A stretch of DNA of 5,041 nt from Comamonadaceae bacterium CG_4_10_14_3_um_filter_60_75. GTDB lineage: Bacteria > Pseudomonadota > Gammaproteobacteria > Burkholderiales > Burkholderiaceae_C. Below the pieces are notes generated by a model. It made no database searches. It was not told the origin of the DNA and saw nothing but the letters and a program-made list of their open reading frames with translations. Positions 1 through 5,041 of the stretch are shown piece by piece (positions within the stretch are counted from its first letter, which is position 1; the number at the start of each line of letters is the position of its first letter). The position numbers and the translations under genes were made by a program. Location of the stretch: NCBI GenBank assembly GCA_002784245.1, contig PFKL01000213.1:1-5041 (forward strand), read 5' to 3'.

Positions 1-2222
1 ACGAGCCCAAACGCAGTGCGTCCGAGATTGCGCTGACCGAGTTGCACGCGGGCGGCAAATTCAACCAGAACAGCTACAAGGTCTCGGGCGGCCTGCACGG
101 CGTGGGCGTGAGCTGCGTCAACGCCTTGAGCAAAATGCTGCGCCTTACAGTGCGCCGTGAGGGCAAGGTGCATGTGCTCGAATTCAGCCGCGGTTTTGTT
201 CAAAACCGACTGATCGAGACGATCGACGGTGTTGAAGTTTCGCCGATGAAAATCACCGGCCCGACCGAACGCCGCGGCACCGAAGTGCATTTTTTGCCCG
301 ATACCGACATCTTCATCGAAAACAACGACTTCCATTACGATGTGCTGGCCAAACGGCTGCGCGAGTTGAGCTTTTTGAACAATGGTGTGCGCATCCGCCT
401 CAAAGACGAGCGCAGCGGCAAGGAAGACGATTTTTCGGGTGCCGACGGCGTGCGCGGTTTTGTCAACTTCATCAACAAGGGCAAAACCGTTCTCAACCCC
501 AACATCTTCCACGCCCTGGGCGACCGCCAAAGCGACCAGAACACCAATATCGGTGTCGAGGTGGCGATGCAGTGGAACAACGGCTACAACGAACAGGTGC
601 TGTGTTTCACCAACAACATTCCGCAGCGTGATGGCGGCACCCACCTGACCGGTTTGCGCGCGGCGATGACGCGGGTGATCAACAAATACATCGACGACAA
701 CGACCTGGCCAAGAAAGCCAAGGTCGAGGTCAGCGGCGACGACATGCGCGAAGGCCTGACCTGCGTGCTGTCGGTCAAGGTGCCCGAGCCCAAGTTTTCC
801 AGCCAGACCAAAGACAAACTGGTATCCAGCGAGGTGCGCGGTCCGGTGGAAGACATCGTCAGCAAACTGCTGTGGGACTACCTGCAAGAACGCCCGAACG
901 ACGCCAAGATCATCGTTGGCAAAATCATCGAGGCTGCCCGCGCCCGCGAAGCCGCCCGCAAGGCGCGCGACATGACGCGCCGCAAAGGTGTGCTCGACGG
1001 CATGGGCCTGCCCGGCAAGCTGGCTGACTGCCAGGAAAAAGACCCGGCACTGTGCGAGATTTACATCGTCGAAGGGGACTCCGCCGGTGGCTCGGCCAAG
1101 CAGGGGCGCGACCGCAAGTTCCAGGCGATTCTGCCGCTGCGCGGCAAGATTTTGAACGTGGAAAAAGCCCGCTATGAAAAGCTGCTGACCAGCAACGAAA
1201 TTTTGACGCTGATCACCGCCTTGGGCACCGGCATCGGCAAAGCGGGCGGCTCTACCGGCAACGACGACTTTGACGTCTCCAAGCTGCGCTACCACCGCAT
1301 CATCATCATGACCGACGCCGACGTCGACGGCGCGCACATCCGTACGCTGCTGCTGACTTTCTTTTACCGGCAAATGTCCGAGCTGGTCGAGCGCGGCCAC
1401 ATCTACATCGCCCAGCCACCGCTCTACAAGGTCAAGGCAGGTCGCGAAGAGCTGTATCTGCAGGGTCCGGCCGATCTGGACGCCTTCTTGCTGCGGGTAG
1501 CACTGGTCAACGCCAGCGTCCACACTGGTGGTGACAACCCCACCGTGTTGACTGGCGACACACTCGCCACTTTGGCGAAAAAACACCAGGCAGCCCAGGC
1601 GGTGATTGCGCGACTAGCTCACTTTTTGGATGCAACGGCGCTGCACGCGATTGCCGACGGCGCCGAGCTCAACCTCGACACCGTGACCGACGCACAGCGC
1701 AGTGCCCAGGCGCTGCAGGTTTACTTGACCGACGCCGAGGTGGCCGGCGAATTTGACGCCCGCACCGACAAGCCCATCTTGCGCATCAGCCGCCGCCTGC
1801 ACGGCAACATCAAAAGCAGTGTGCTGACGCAAGACTTCATCCACGGTGCCGATTACGCCATGCTGAGCGAAACAGCGCACACCTTCCGCGGTCTGCTCGG
1901 TGCTGGAGCCCGCGTCACGCGCGGCGAGGGTGAGCGACAAAAAGAGCAAAAGGTGGCAGATTTTCGCGAAGCCATGACCTGGCTGATCTCCGAGGCCGAA
2001 CGTGCAACCAGCCGCCAGCGCTACAAAGGCCTGGGCGAAATGAATCCGGCGCAGTTGTGGGAAACCACCATGGATCCGGCGGTACGTACCCTGCTGCGGG
2101 TACAGATTGACGATGCGATTGAAGCCGACAAGGTCTTCACCATGCTCATGGGCGACGAGGTGGAACCCAGGCGCGAGTTCATCGAAACCAACGCACTGCA
2201 GGCTGGCAACATTGATATTTAA
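1..2222 (+). CDS. gyrB: DNA gyrase subunit B, 5'-truncated by window edge
   Basis: ATP-hydrolysing subunit of DNA gyrase, which works with GyrA in the cytoplasm to introduce negative supercoils. The frame is open from base 3 (first residues EPKRSASEIALTEL), so the gene enters from the left; 739 residues are visible. By alignment from memory with E. coli GyrB (804 aa), about 85 N-terminal residues, including the catalytic Glu and the Mg-binding Asn of the ATPase site, lie outside. The TTG at 42 is internal, not a start. Visible motifs: GHKL ATP-lid GGLHGVG (nt 87-107); transducer QTKDKL with the phosphate-contacting Lys (nt 810-812); TOPRIM EGDSAGG (Glu at nt 1071-1073) and TDADVDGAH (from nt 1311) carrying the metal-binding acids; RYKGLGEMN (nt 2019-2045). 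The stretch between the TOPRIM core and that last motif matches the extra Gram-negative GyrB insert. It ends in the typical NIDI followed by TAA. Known quinolone (Asp of EGD, Lys of VEKAR) and coumarin (Arg of RREGK, Thr of RRGT) positions have the wild-type residue. Confidence 0.98.
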   Translation, partial: EPKRSASEIALTELHAGGKFNQNSYKVSGGLHGVGVSCVNALSKMLRLTVRREGKVHVLEFSRGFVQNRLIETIDGVEVSPMKITGPTERRGTEVHFLPDTDIFIENNDFHYDVLAKRLRELSFLNNGVRIRLKDERSGKEDDFSGADGVRGFVNFINKGKTVLNPNIFHALGDRQSDQNTNIGVEVAMQWNNGYNEQVLCFTNNIPQRDGGTHLTGLRAAMTRVINKYIDDNDLAKKAKVEVSGDDMREGLTCVLSVKVPEPKFSSQTKDKLVSSEVRGPVEDIVSKLLWDYLQERPNDAKIIVGKIIEAARAREAARKARDMTRRKGVLDGMGLPGKLADCQEKDPALCEIYIVEGDSAGGSAKQGRDRKFQAILPLRGKILNVEKARYEKLLTSNEILTLITALGTGIGKAGGSTGNDDFDVSKLRYHRIIIMTDADVDGAHIRTLLLTFFYRQMSELVERGHIYIAQPPLYKVKAGREELYLQGPADLDAFLLRVALVNASVHTGGDNPTVLTGDTLATLAKKHQAAQAVIARLAHFLDATALHAIADGAELNLDTVTDAQRSAQALQVYLTDAEVAGEFDARTDKPILRISRRLHGNIKSSVLTQDFIHGADYAMLSETAHTFRGLLGAGARVTRGEGERQKEQKVADFREAMTWLISEAERATSRQRYKGLGEMNPAQLWETTMDPAVRTLLRVQIDDAIEADKVFTMLMGDEVEPRREFIETNALQAGNIDI

Positions 2223-2237
2223 CAATGTAGGTTCACC

Positions 2238-3830
2238 ATGGCCGAAAAAACAGCATTCGAGATCGCCCGCGAGACGCTCAAACAGCTAACGCTGCGCAAG
2301 CTGCCGCCGACGCCGCTGAACTACCAGCGGATCTACAGCGAAGTTGGCGAAATTCCGATCGAGCCGCCTTTTCCGTCAGAGCGTCTGCAGGAAATTTCGG
2401 CTGCGCTGCCGACCAAGACACCGGGACAGCAAAAGCAAAAAGGCTTGCTCGAATCAGCGATCAACCAGCGCAACTGGGACGGCGTCAAGACCGCGCTGAT
2501 GGCGTATGGTGGCTTCAGCCCCGCCGCAGCACCCGAACGCCCCGCTGGCGCCGGCATACCGCTGGTTGACACGCCTGTGTCGGCGACGCGGCCGATGCCA
2601 CTGTTCGACGAAGCACCTGTTAAGACGAACGCGCCGGCGCTCACAGTTGATTTTTTTGGTCAGCTGGCACGGCTGATCGAATACGCTTCGCCGGCCTTCG
2701 GCAACGACGACGCGCATTTTCTGGAGCAATCCCTGGCGCTGGTGAAATCGCTGCGCGACCCGGCAACAGACGCTGTTACCGCCAAGAAAATGATTGCGCA
2801 GTACAGCCAGCGGCTGTCGTTCGTCGCTGAAGACCAGGCCGAAATCAAGCTTGTGCTGCTCAAGCTGCTGCACCTGATCATCGAAAACATCAGCCATCTG
2901 AGCGTAGACGACAGCTGGCTCAAAGGCCAGGTCGACGCGCTGATGGAAGTATGTGTGCCGCCGCTTACGTTGCGCCGACTTGACGACGTGGAACAACGGC
3001 TCAAGGACGTCATCTTCAAGCAAACCGAGGCCAAGGCCAGAACGGTGCAGGCGCAACAAGAGATGCGCCAGATGCTGGCAACCTTTATTGAGCGTCTGGC
3101 GACGATGTCGGCGTCGACCGGTGAATTCCACGCCCAGCTGGAGGCCAGTGCCAAGCTGATCGAGCAGGCCAAGTCGATAGAAGAAATTGCGCCGGTACTC
3201 AAGGACGTGGTGGGTGCGACCCGCAGCATGGCCAAAGACAGCATGAGCGCGCGCGACGAGTTGCAAACCATGAAAAAACGGGCCGAGTCCACCGAGGCGG
3301 AAATCGCCAAACTGCACCAGGAGCTCGACCGCGTCAGCGCCCAGGCACGCCATGATCCGCTCACCGGTGCACTGAACCGCCAGGGGCTCGATGAAGCGGT
3401 CAATCGCGAGGTCGCCAAAGTCAAGCGTCAGGACACGCCGCTGTCTGTGGCTTTGCTCGACATTGACAACTTCAAGAAGCTCAACGACAGCCTGGGTCAC
3501 GCCACTGGCGACGTGGCGCTGACGCATCTGGCCACGGTAACGCGTGAGGTCATGCGCCCGCAAGACACACTGGCGCGTTACGGTGGCGAAGAATTCGTGA
3601 TCTTGATGCCCGACACCGCGCTTGAGAACGGCGTTGAGGCCATGGTGCGACTGCAGCGGGAGTTGACCAAACGCTTCTTTTTGGCGGGCACCGAAAAAGT
3701 GTTGATCACCTTCAGCGCGGGGGTAGCCCAATTGGCCCCTGGTGAAACTGGGCCAGAGGCTATCAAGCGCGCCGACCAAGCCATGTATCTGGCCAAACGC
3801 GCCGGAAAAAACCGGGTGCTGGCTGCGTAG
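2238..3830 (+). CDS. GGDEF-domain diguanylate cyclase with helical N-terminal region
   Basis: Predicted to make cyclic di-GMP from two GTP. It is 530 aa with no signal peptide or membrane helix, so cytoplasmic. Residues 1-92 are helical and include PPTPLNYQRIY (23-33), a Pro/Asn-Tyr motif I recall at the N-terminus of many GGDEF proteins. Residues 93-135 are a Pro/Ala-rich linker. Residues 136-250 are a second helical region, and 250-370 look coiled-coil (Glu/Gln/Lys/Ala-rich), a likely dimerisation stalk. The GGDEF domain spans about 370-530: DPLTGALNR from 373, the metal-binding DIDNFK (D408), GGEEF (449-453) and the closing DQAMYLAKRAGKNR (513-526). R440-P-Q-D443 sits five residues before GGEEF, the correct place for the product-inhibition I-site. 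The enzyme therefore looks active and feedback-regulated. ATG 2238 follows a weak Shine-Dalgarno, TAGG at 2228-2231, six bases away. Only 15 bases separate it from gyrB, with no visible terminator, so co-transcription is likely. The N-terminal input signal is unknown; no PAS, GAF or REC motif is seen. Confidence 0.93.
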   Translation: MAEKTAFEIARETLKQLTLRKLPPTPLNYQRIYSEVGEIPIEPPFPSERLQEISAALPTKTPGQQKQKGLLESAINQRNWDGVKTALMAYGGFSPAAAPERPAGAGIPLVDTPVSATRPMPLFDEAPVKTNAPALTVDFFGQLARLIEYASPAFGNDDAHFLEQSLALVKSLRDPATDAVTAKKMIAQYSQRLSFVAEDQAEIKLVLLKLLHLIIENISHLSVDDSWLKGQVDALMEVCVPPLTLRRLDDVEQRLKDVIFKQTEAKARTVQAQQEMRQMLATFIERLATMSASTGEFHAQLEASAKLIEQAKSIEEIAPVLKDVVGATRSMAKDSMSARDELQTMKKRAESTEAEIAKLHQELDRVSAQARHDPLTGALNRQGLDEAVNREVAKVKRQDTPLSVALLDIDNFKKLNDSLGHATGDVALTHLATVTREVMRPQDTLARYGGEEFVILMPDTALENGVEAMVRLQRELTKRFFLAGTEKVLITFSAGVAQLAPGETGPEAIKRADQAMYLAKRAGKNRVLAA

Positions 3831-3840
3831 AGCGATCTAC
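3827..3840. terminator. Small symmetric hairpin spanning two convergent stop codons (possible weak bidirectional terminator)
   Basis: A perfect 5-bp inverted repeat, GTAGA (3827-3831) and TCTAC (3836-3840), flanks the tetraloop GCGA, a GNRA-type loop in the plus-strand RNA. The left arm contains the TAG stop of the cyclase gene and the right arm contains the TAG stop of the minus-strand DUF2788 gene. It lies where a shared terminator for converging genes would be expected. The stem is short, A/T-containing and has no T-run on either side, so it does not meet intrinsic terminator criteria. The match could be partly a by-product of two TAG stops facing each other. Confidence 0.25.
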
Positions 3841-4049
3841 TTGACGTCCATGAAGTACTTGATCAGGTATTTGGCAACAAAGCCCGTCATGCCCAGCGCC
3901 AGCCCGATAAACATCACCATGGTGCCAAATTTGCCGGCCTTTGATTCCCACGCCAACTGGCCGATGATGAACAGCATGTAGAGCATGAAGGCGCCAACGC
4001 CAAAACTCATGCCAAAAGCGGTAACTTGTTCTTCTGTGTAACCAAACAT
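3837..4049 (-). CDS. DUF2788-type small two-helix membrane protein
   Basis: A 70-residue protein of unknown function, predicted to sit in the inner membrane. Two hydrophobic segments, about residues 11-32 and 43-60, are joined by a short polar turn WESKAGKFG (34-42); the C-terminus is Lys-rich (KYLIKYFMDVK). The length, two-helix layout and ESKAGKFG turn match what I remember of the proteobacterial DUF2788 family. Family assignment is from recognition only. The frame is open 24 codons further upstream to 4121, but the start at 4049 (MFGYTEEQ) is preferred: it has a GGAG Shine-Dalgarno nine bases upstream, and the extra residues are Gly/Ser/Ala-rich with no family resemblance. The gene converges on the cyclase gene with six bases between stop codons. 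It follows the Spy-like gene on the same strand across 114 bases holding two inverted repeats, so it may share that gene's transcript or have its own promoter; no convincing promoter is visible. Confidence 0.85.
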   Translation of the reverse strand: MFGYTEEQVTAFGMSFGVGAFMLYMLFIIGQLAWESKAGKFGTMVMFIGLALGMTGFVAKYLIKYFMDVK

Positions 4050-4058
4050 GAAAGCGGT

Positions 4059-4062
4059 CTCC
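4059..4062 (-). promoter_or_regulatory. Shine-Dalgarno site fixing the DUF2788 start
   Basis: The minus strand reads GGAG followed by nine bases (ACCGCTTTC) and then ATG. This supports the start at 4049 over the in-frame ATG further upstream (about 4121), which lies inside the large hairpin and has no comparable site. Confidence 0.7.
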
Positions 4063-4067
4063 AAAGC

Positions 4068-4091
4068 GGTGCTGTCTGACGATGCAGCACC
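4068..4091. repeat. Perfect 7-bp inverted repeat just upstream of the DUF2788 ribosome-binding site
   Basis: GGTGCTG (4068-4074) and CAGCACC (4085-4091) are perfect reverse complements separated by ten bases. In the minus-strand transcript the stem would end five bases before the GGAG Shine-Dalgarno at 4062-4059. It could be an mRNA hairpin influencing translation or a dyad-symmetric protein-binding site. No T-run follows, so it is not an intrinsic terminator. No family is recognised. Confidence 0.4.
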
Positions 4092-4108
4092 AAGGCCGCC
4101 ATGTTGCC

Positions 4109-4142
4109 ACAAGCCGCACAACCGATAGGTTGGGCGGCTTGT
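4109..4142. repeat. Strong 14-bp hairpin between the Spy-like and DUF2788 genes
   Basis: The arms ACAAGCCGC (4109-4117) and GCGGCTTGT (4134-4142) pair perfectly. After one A/G mismatch (4118/4133), CAACC and GGTTG pair around the four-base loop GATA (4124-4127). This gives 14 pairs, mostly G/C in the middle, the strongest compact hairpin in the window. It lies 21 bases downstream of the Spy-like stop codon, the expected place for that gene's terminator. Neither strand has a T-run after the stem: the minus strand continues GGCAAC and the plus strand AAATTACT. It may be a non-canonical terminator, an RNA-stabilising 3' hairpin or a palindromic repeat. Confidence 0.55.
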
Positions 4143-4163
4143 AAATTACTGCGGGTTACGGGT

Positions 4164-4727
4164 TCAACCTTGCTTGCCGGGCAGGGTGCCCTGGCCAGCC
4201 TTCGGACCGCGTTGGCCACCCATGGAATGACGCTGCCCAGGCATGGCGGCCGAGTCAAACACCTTTTGCTGTTCCGGGGTGAGTGCGGCGTACAGGTTCT
4301 TGGTCGACTGGGTGTGTTTTTCCATGGCGGCACCCATCTCACTCATGTGCTGGGCGCGCAGTTCTTGCATCTTGTCGAGCCGCTGCGGCGTGGTCAGCTT
4401 GGCCATCTCGGCTGGGTCCGGGCGCTGATGGTTCATCATGCCAGCACCAGGCTTCATGGCGTCGGTGTAGGCGCTCCAGGCGGCTTCCTGTTCAGCGGTG
4501 ATCTTGAGTTGGGCTTTCAGGACGGCATTGCGCTTGTCCATCATCGCCTGCATGCGTGTGGCATCCATCTTGCCCATGCGATCGTGGCGCATGCCTTGCA
4601 TACCCTGCATTCCGAAGTGCTGACCGGGCATACCGTCGCATTGACCGCCCATGGGGCCTTGCGAATAAGCAAAGCCGGCAGCCACCAACAAAGCACCAAC
4701 CAAAGAGAGTTTGAGACCGGTTTTCAT
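4164..4727 (-). CDS. Secreted Met-rich Spy/CpxP (LTXXQ) family protein
   Basis: A 187-aa periplasmic protein, slightly longer than E. coli Spy (161 aa). Residues 1-22 form a Sec signal peptide: MKTGLK, a hydrophobic core, then likely cleavage at AYS/QG. The mature part is largely helical with two LTXXQ motifs, LTTPQ (111-115) and LTPEQ (149-153), and a related ITAEQ (76-80). These mark the Spy/CpxP/ZraP family of periplasmic chaperones and stress or metal sensors. Residues 26-63 hold ten Met, two His and the only Cys (C30), with a tandem GMQGMQGM at 39-46, suggesting soft-metal (Cu/Ag) binding; the tail is Gly/Gln/Lys-rich and looks disordered. The start at 4727 is chosen over the in-frame ATG at 4796 because it has AAAGGA seven bases upstream and begins the signal peptide directly; the 23-residue extension would block export. 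Chaperone and metal-sensor roles cannot be separated from sequence. No two-component genes are in view. Confidence 0.88.
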   Translation of the reverse strand: MKTGLKLSLVGALLVAAGFAYSQGPMGGQCDGMPGQHFGMQGMQGMRHDRMGKMDATRMQAMMDKRNAVLKAQLKITAEQEAAWSAYTDAMKPGAGMMNHQRPDPAEMAKLTTPQRLDKMQELRAQHMSEMGAAMEKHTQSTKNLYAALTPEQQKVFDSAAMPGQRHSMGGQRGPKAGQGTLPGKQG

Positions 4728-4734
4728 GATGAAG

Positions 4735-4740
4735 TCCTTT
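4735..4740 (-). promoter_or_regulatory. Shine-Dalgarno site fixing the Spy-like gene start
   Basis: The minus strand reads AAAGGA, then seven bases (CTTCATC), then ATG at 4727. This is a good spacing and places the start directly at the signal peptide. Confidence 0.75.
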
Positions 4741-4831
4741 TCAGTGAACGCCTTTGACCCACAGTGGCAACGGCATGGGAAGAAGTATCTGCGCACTGTG
4801 TATCGCTACCGTGTTGCTCAGGCAAGACTTT

Positions 4832-4846
4832 GTAAAGTTGCGTGAA
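4832..4846. promoter_or_regulatory. CpxR-like tandem box upstream of the Spy-like gene
   Basis: On the plus strand, GTAAA (4832-4836), five bases (GTTGC), then GTGAA (4842-4846). The E. coli CpxR consensus is GTAAA-N5-GTAAA, so this is nine of ten positions with the right spacing. It lies about 105 bases upstream of the start codon of a Spy/CpxP-family gene, the class of gene CpxR controls in enterobacteria. A possible -10 element, GATACT on the minus strand (4789-4784), would place the box near -55 to -70, suitable for an activator; no good -35 accompanies it. The ten-base repeat period also suits other OmpR/PhoB-family regulators. Short motifs can match by chance, and no regulator gene is in the window. 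Confidence 0.35.
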
Positions 4847-4862
4847 ATGGGTACGATTCAAA

Positions 4863-4900
4863 GTGATGTGGGGGAGTTGGTGGAGTACAGCTGACATCAC
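4863..4900. repeat. Spaced 7-bp inverted repeat
   Basis: GTGATGT (4863-4869) and ACATCAC (4894-4900) are perfect reverse complements 24 bases apart. The spacer contains GGGGGAG and few internal pairs. The repeat lies between the CpxR-like box and the larger palindrome. It could be a regulator dyad or part of the adjacent repeat; function unknown. Confidence 0.3.
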
Positions 4901-4911
4901 ATTGCTTCCCC

Positions 4912-5003
4912 AATCAGCCGGGCAATGCGCTTTGCTACGTGTCCCCCGCCCGCTGCGCGGTCTCCTCCTTTATCCTGTCGCAAAGCCCATCACCCGACTG
5001 ATT
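4912..5003. repeat. 92-base imperfect palindrome, candidate intergenic repeat or structured element
   Basis: Three paired blocks share one register (paired positions sum to 9915). AATCAGCCGGG (4912-4922) pairs with CCCGACTGATT (4993-5003) at 10 of 11 positions, ATG (4925-4927) with CAT (4988-4990), and GCTTTGC (4929-4935) with GCAAAGC (4980-4986). Two further pairs and a wobble continue inward at 4937-4939. About 22 Watson-Crick pairs thus close a C/T-rich apical region (4940-4975), itself with a small CCGC/GCGG hairpin (4946-4960). No integron attC core sites or insertion-sequence ends are recognised, and there is no T-run for a terminator. It resembles the palindromic intergenic repeats common in bacterial genomes, but I do not recognise a named family. 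Confidence 0.45.
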
Positions 5004-5041
5004 TGATGGCGCTGTGTGTACGCAGGCAGGGGGACGGGCGG

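Larger units (their letters stand above)
4728..5041. other. Non-coding region upstream of the Spy-like gene, reaching the window edge
   Basis: This 314-base stretch has no convincing gene. It holds the Spy-like gene's leader and presumed promoter, the CpxR-like box, the GTGATGT/ACATCAC repeat and the large palindrome. The final bases carry GGGGGAC (5029-5035), the reverse complement of GTCCCCC at 4941-4947, and CGGGCGG (5035-5041), the reverse complement of CCGCCCG at 4946-4952. The C-rich block in the palindrome loop is therefore echoed in inverted form at the edge, and more of this element may lie beyond it. Two plus-strand frames are open over short distances (4775-4894 and 4925 to the edge), but neither has a ribosome-binding site or recognisable protein. 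Confidence 0.5.

Noticed and set aside
42..2222. TTG at 42 as the gyrB start
   Set aside because: The frame continues to the left edge with conserved GyrB residues (EPKRSASEIALTEL) and the ATPase domain would be cut, so the gene is truncated by the window, not short.
1614..2225. 203-residue minus-strand open frame opposite the end of gyrB
   Set aside because: Antisense shadow of conserved gyrB codons; no family motif in its translation.
2454..3779. 441-residue minus-strand open frame opposite the diguanylate cyclase
   Set aside because: It lies wholly antisense to a clear GGDEF gene, has no recognisable motif, and is the kind of long antisense frame that G+C-rich codon use creates.
4007..4342. 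111-residue minus-strand frame crossing from the Spy-like gene into DUF2788
   Set aside because: Out of frame with both genes, Arg/Pro-rich, no motif; not a fusion or frameshifted gene.
4101..4757. 218-residue plus-strand open frame opposite the Spy-like gene
   Set aside because: The minus-strand frame has a signal peptide, LTXXQ motifs and a Shine-Dalgarno site; the plus-strand frame is His/Leu/Gly-rich because it reads the complement of the Met/His-rich codons.
4728..4796. N-terminal extension of the Spy-like protein to ATG 4796
   Set aside because: The 23 extra residues contain Cys, Arg and Lys before the signal peptide, while ATG 4727 has a well-spaced Shine-Dalgarno site.
4912..5003. 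Integron attC site
   Set aside because: The imperfect palindrome has a suitable length, but the GTTRRRY and RYYYAAC core sites are absent.
4925..5041. Plus-strand frame open from ATG 4925 to the window edge as a partial gene
   Set aside because: It runs through the palindrome, gives Pro/Arg/Cys-rich protein with no recognised motif, and has no ribosome-binding site; it could be revisited with sequence beyond the edge.

Overview
This 5,041-base window is G+C-rich, densely coding bacterial chromosome. The GyrB protein, with the long Gram-negative C-terminal insert, points to a betaproteobacterium of the order Burkholderiales. A member of the Comamonadaceae (Rhodoferax or Polaromonas type) is my best guess. 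That placement rests on recognising the protein sequences and was not tested by a search.

Layout. Bases 1-2222 (+) hold most of gyrB, the DNA gyrase B subunit, entering from the left edge with about 85 N-terminal residues missing. Fifteen bases later, 2238-3830 (+) encodes a 530-residue cytoplasmic diguanylate cyclase. It has an intact GGEEF active site, an RxxD inhibitory site and a long helical N-terminal region that I cannot assign to a named sensor domain. The two genes are probably co-transcribed. The cyclase gene meets a minus-strand gene head-on: only six bases separate the two stop codons, and a small perfect hairpin contains both. The minus-strand gene (3837-4049) encodes a 70-residue two-helix membrane protein of the DUF2788 type. 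Upstream of it lies a short intergenic stretch with two inverted repeats. Next, also on the minus strand (4164-4727), is a secreted, methionine-rich protein of the Spy/CpxP (LTXXQ) family.

The last 314 bases (4728-5041) have no convincing gene. They are the upstream region of the Spy-like gene. They hold a tandem motif very close to the CpxR binding consensus, a 7-bp spaced inverted repeat, and a 92-base imperfect palindrome ending in C/G-rich sequence, which looks like an intergenic repeat or structured element.

Functionally the window joins a core replication/topology gene and a c-di-GMP signalling enzyme on one strand to a possible envelope or metal-stress protein and a small membrane protein on the other. 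I see no CRISPR array, tRNA, rRNA, insertion sequence or recognisable defence system. The less ordinary parts are the structured non-coding DNA at 4050-4163 and 4832-5041 and the uncharacterised N-terminal part of the cyclase.
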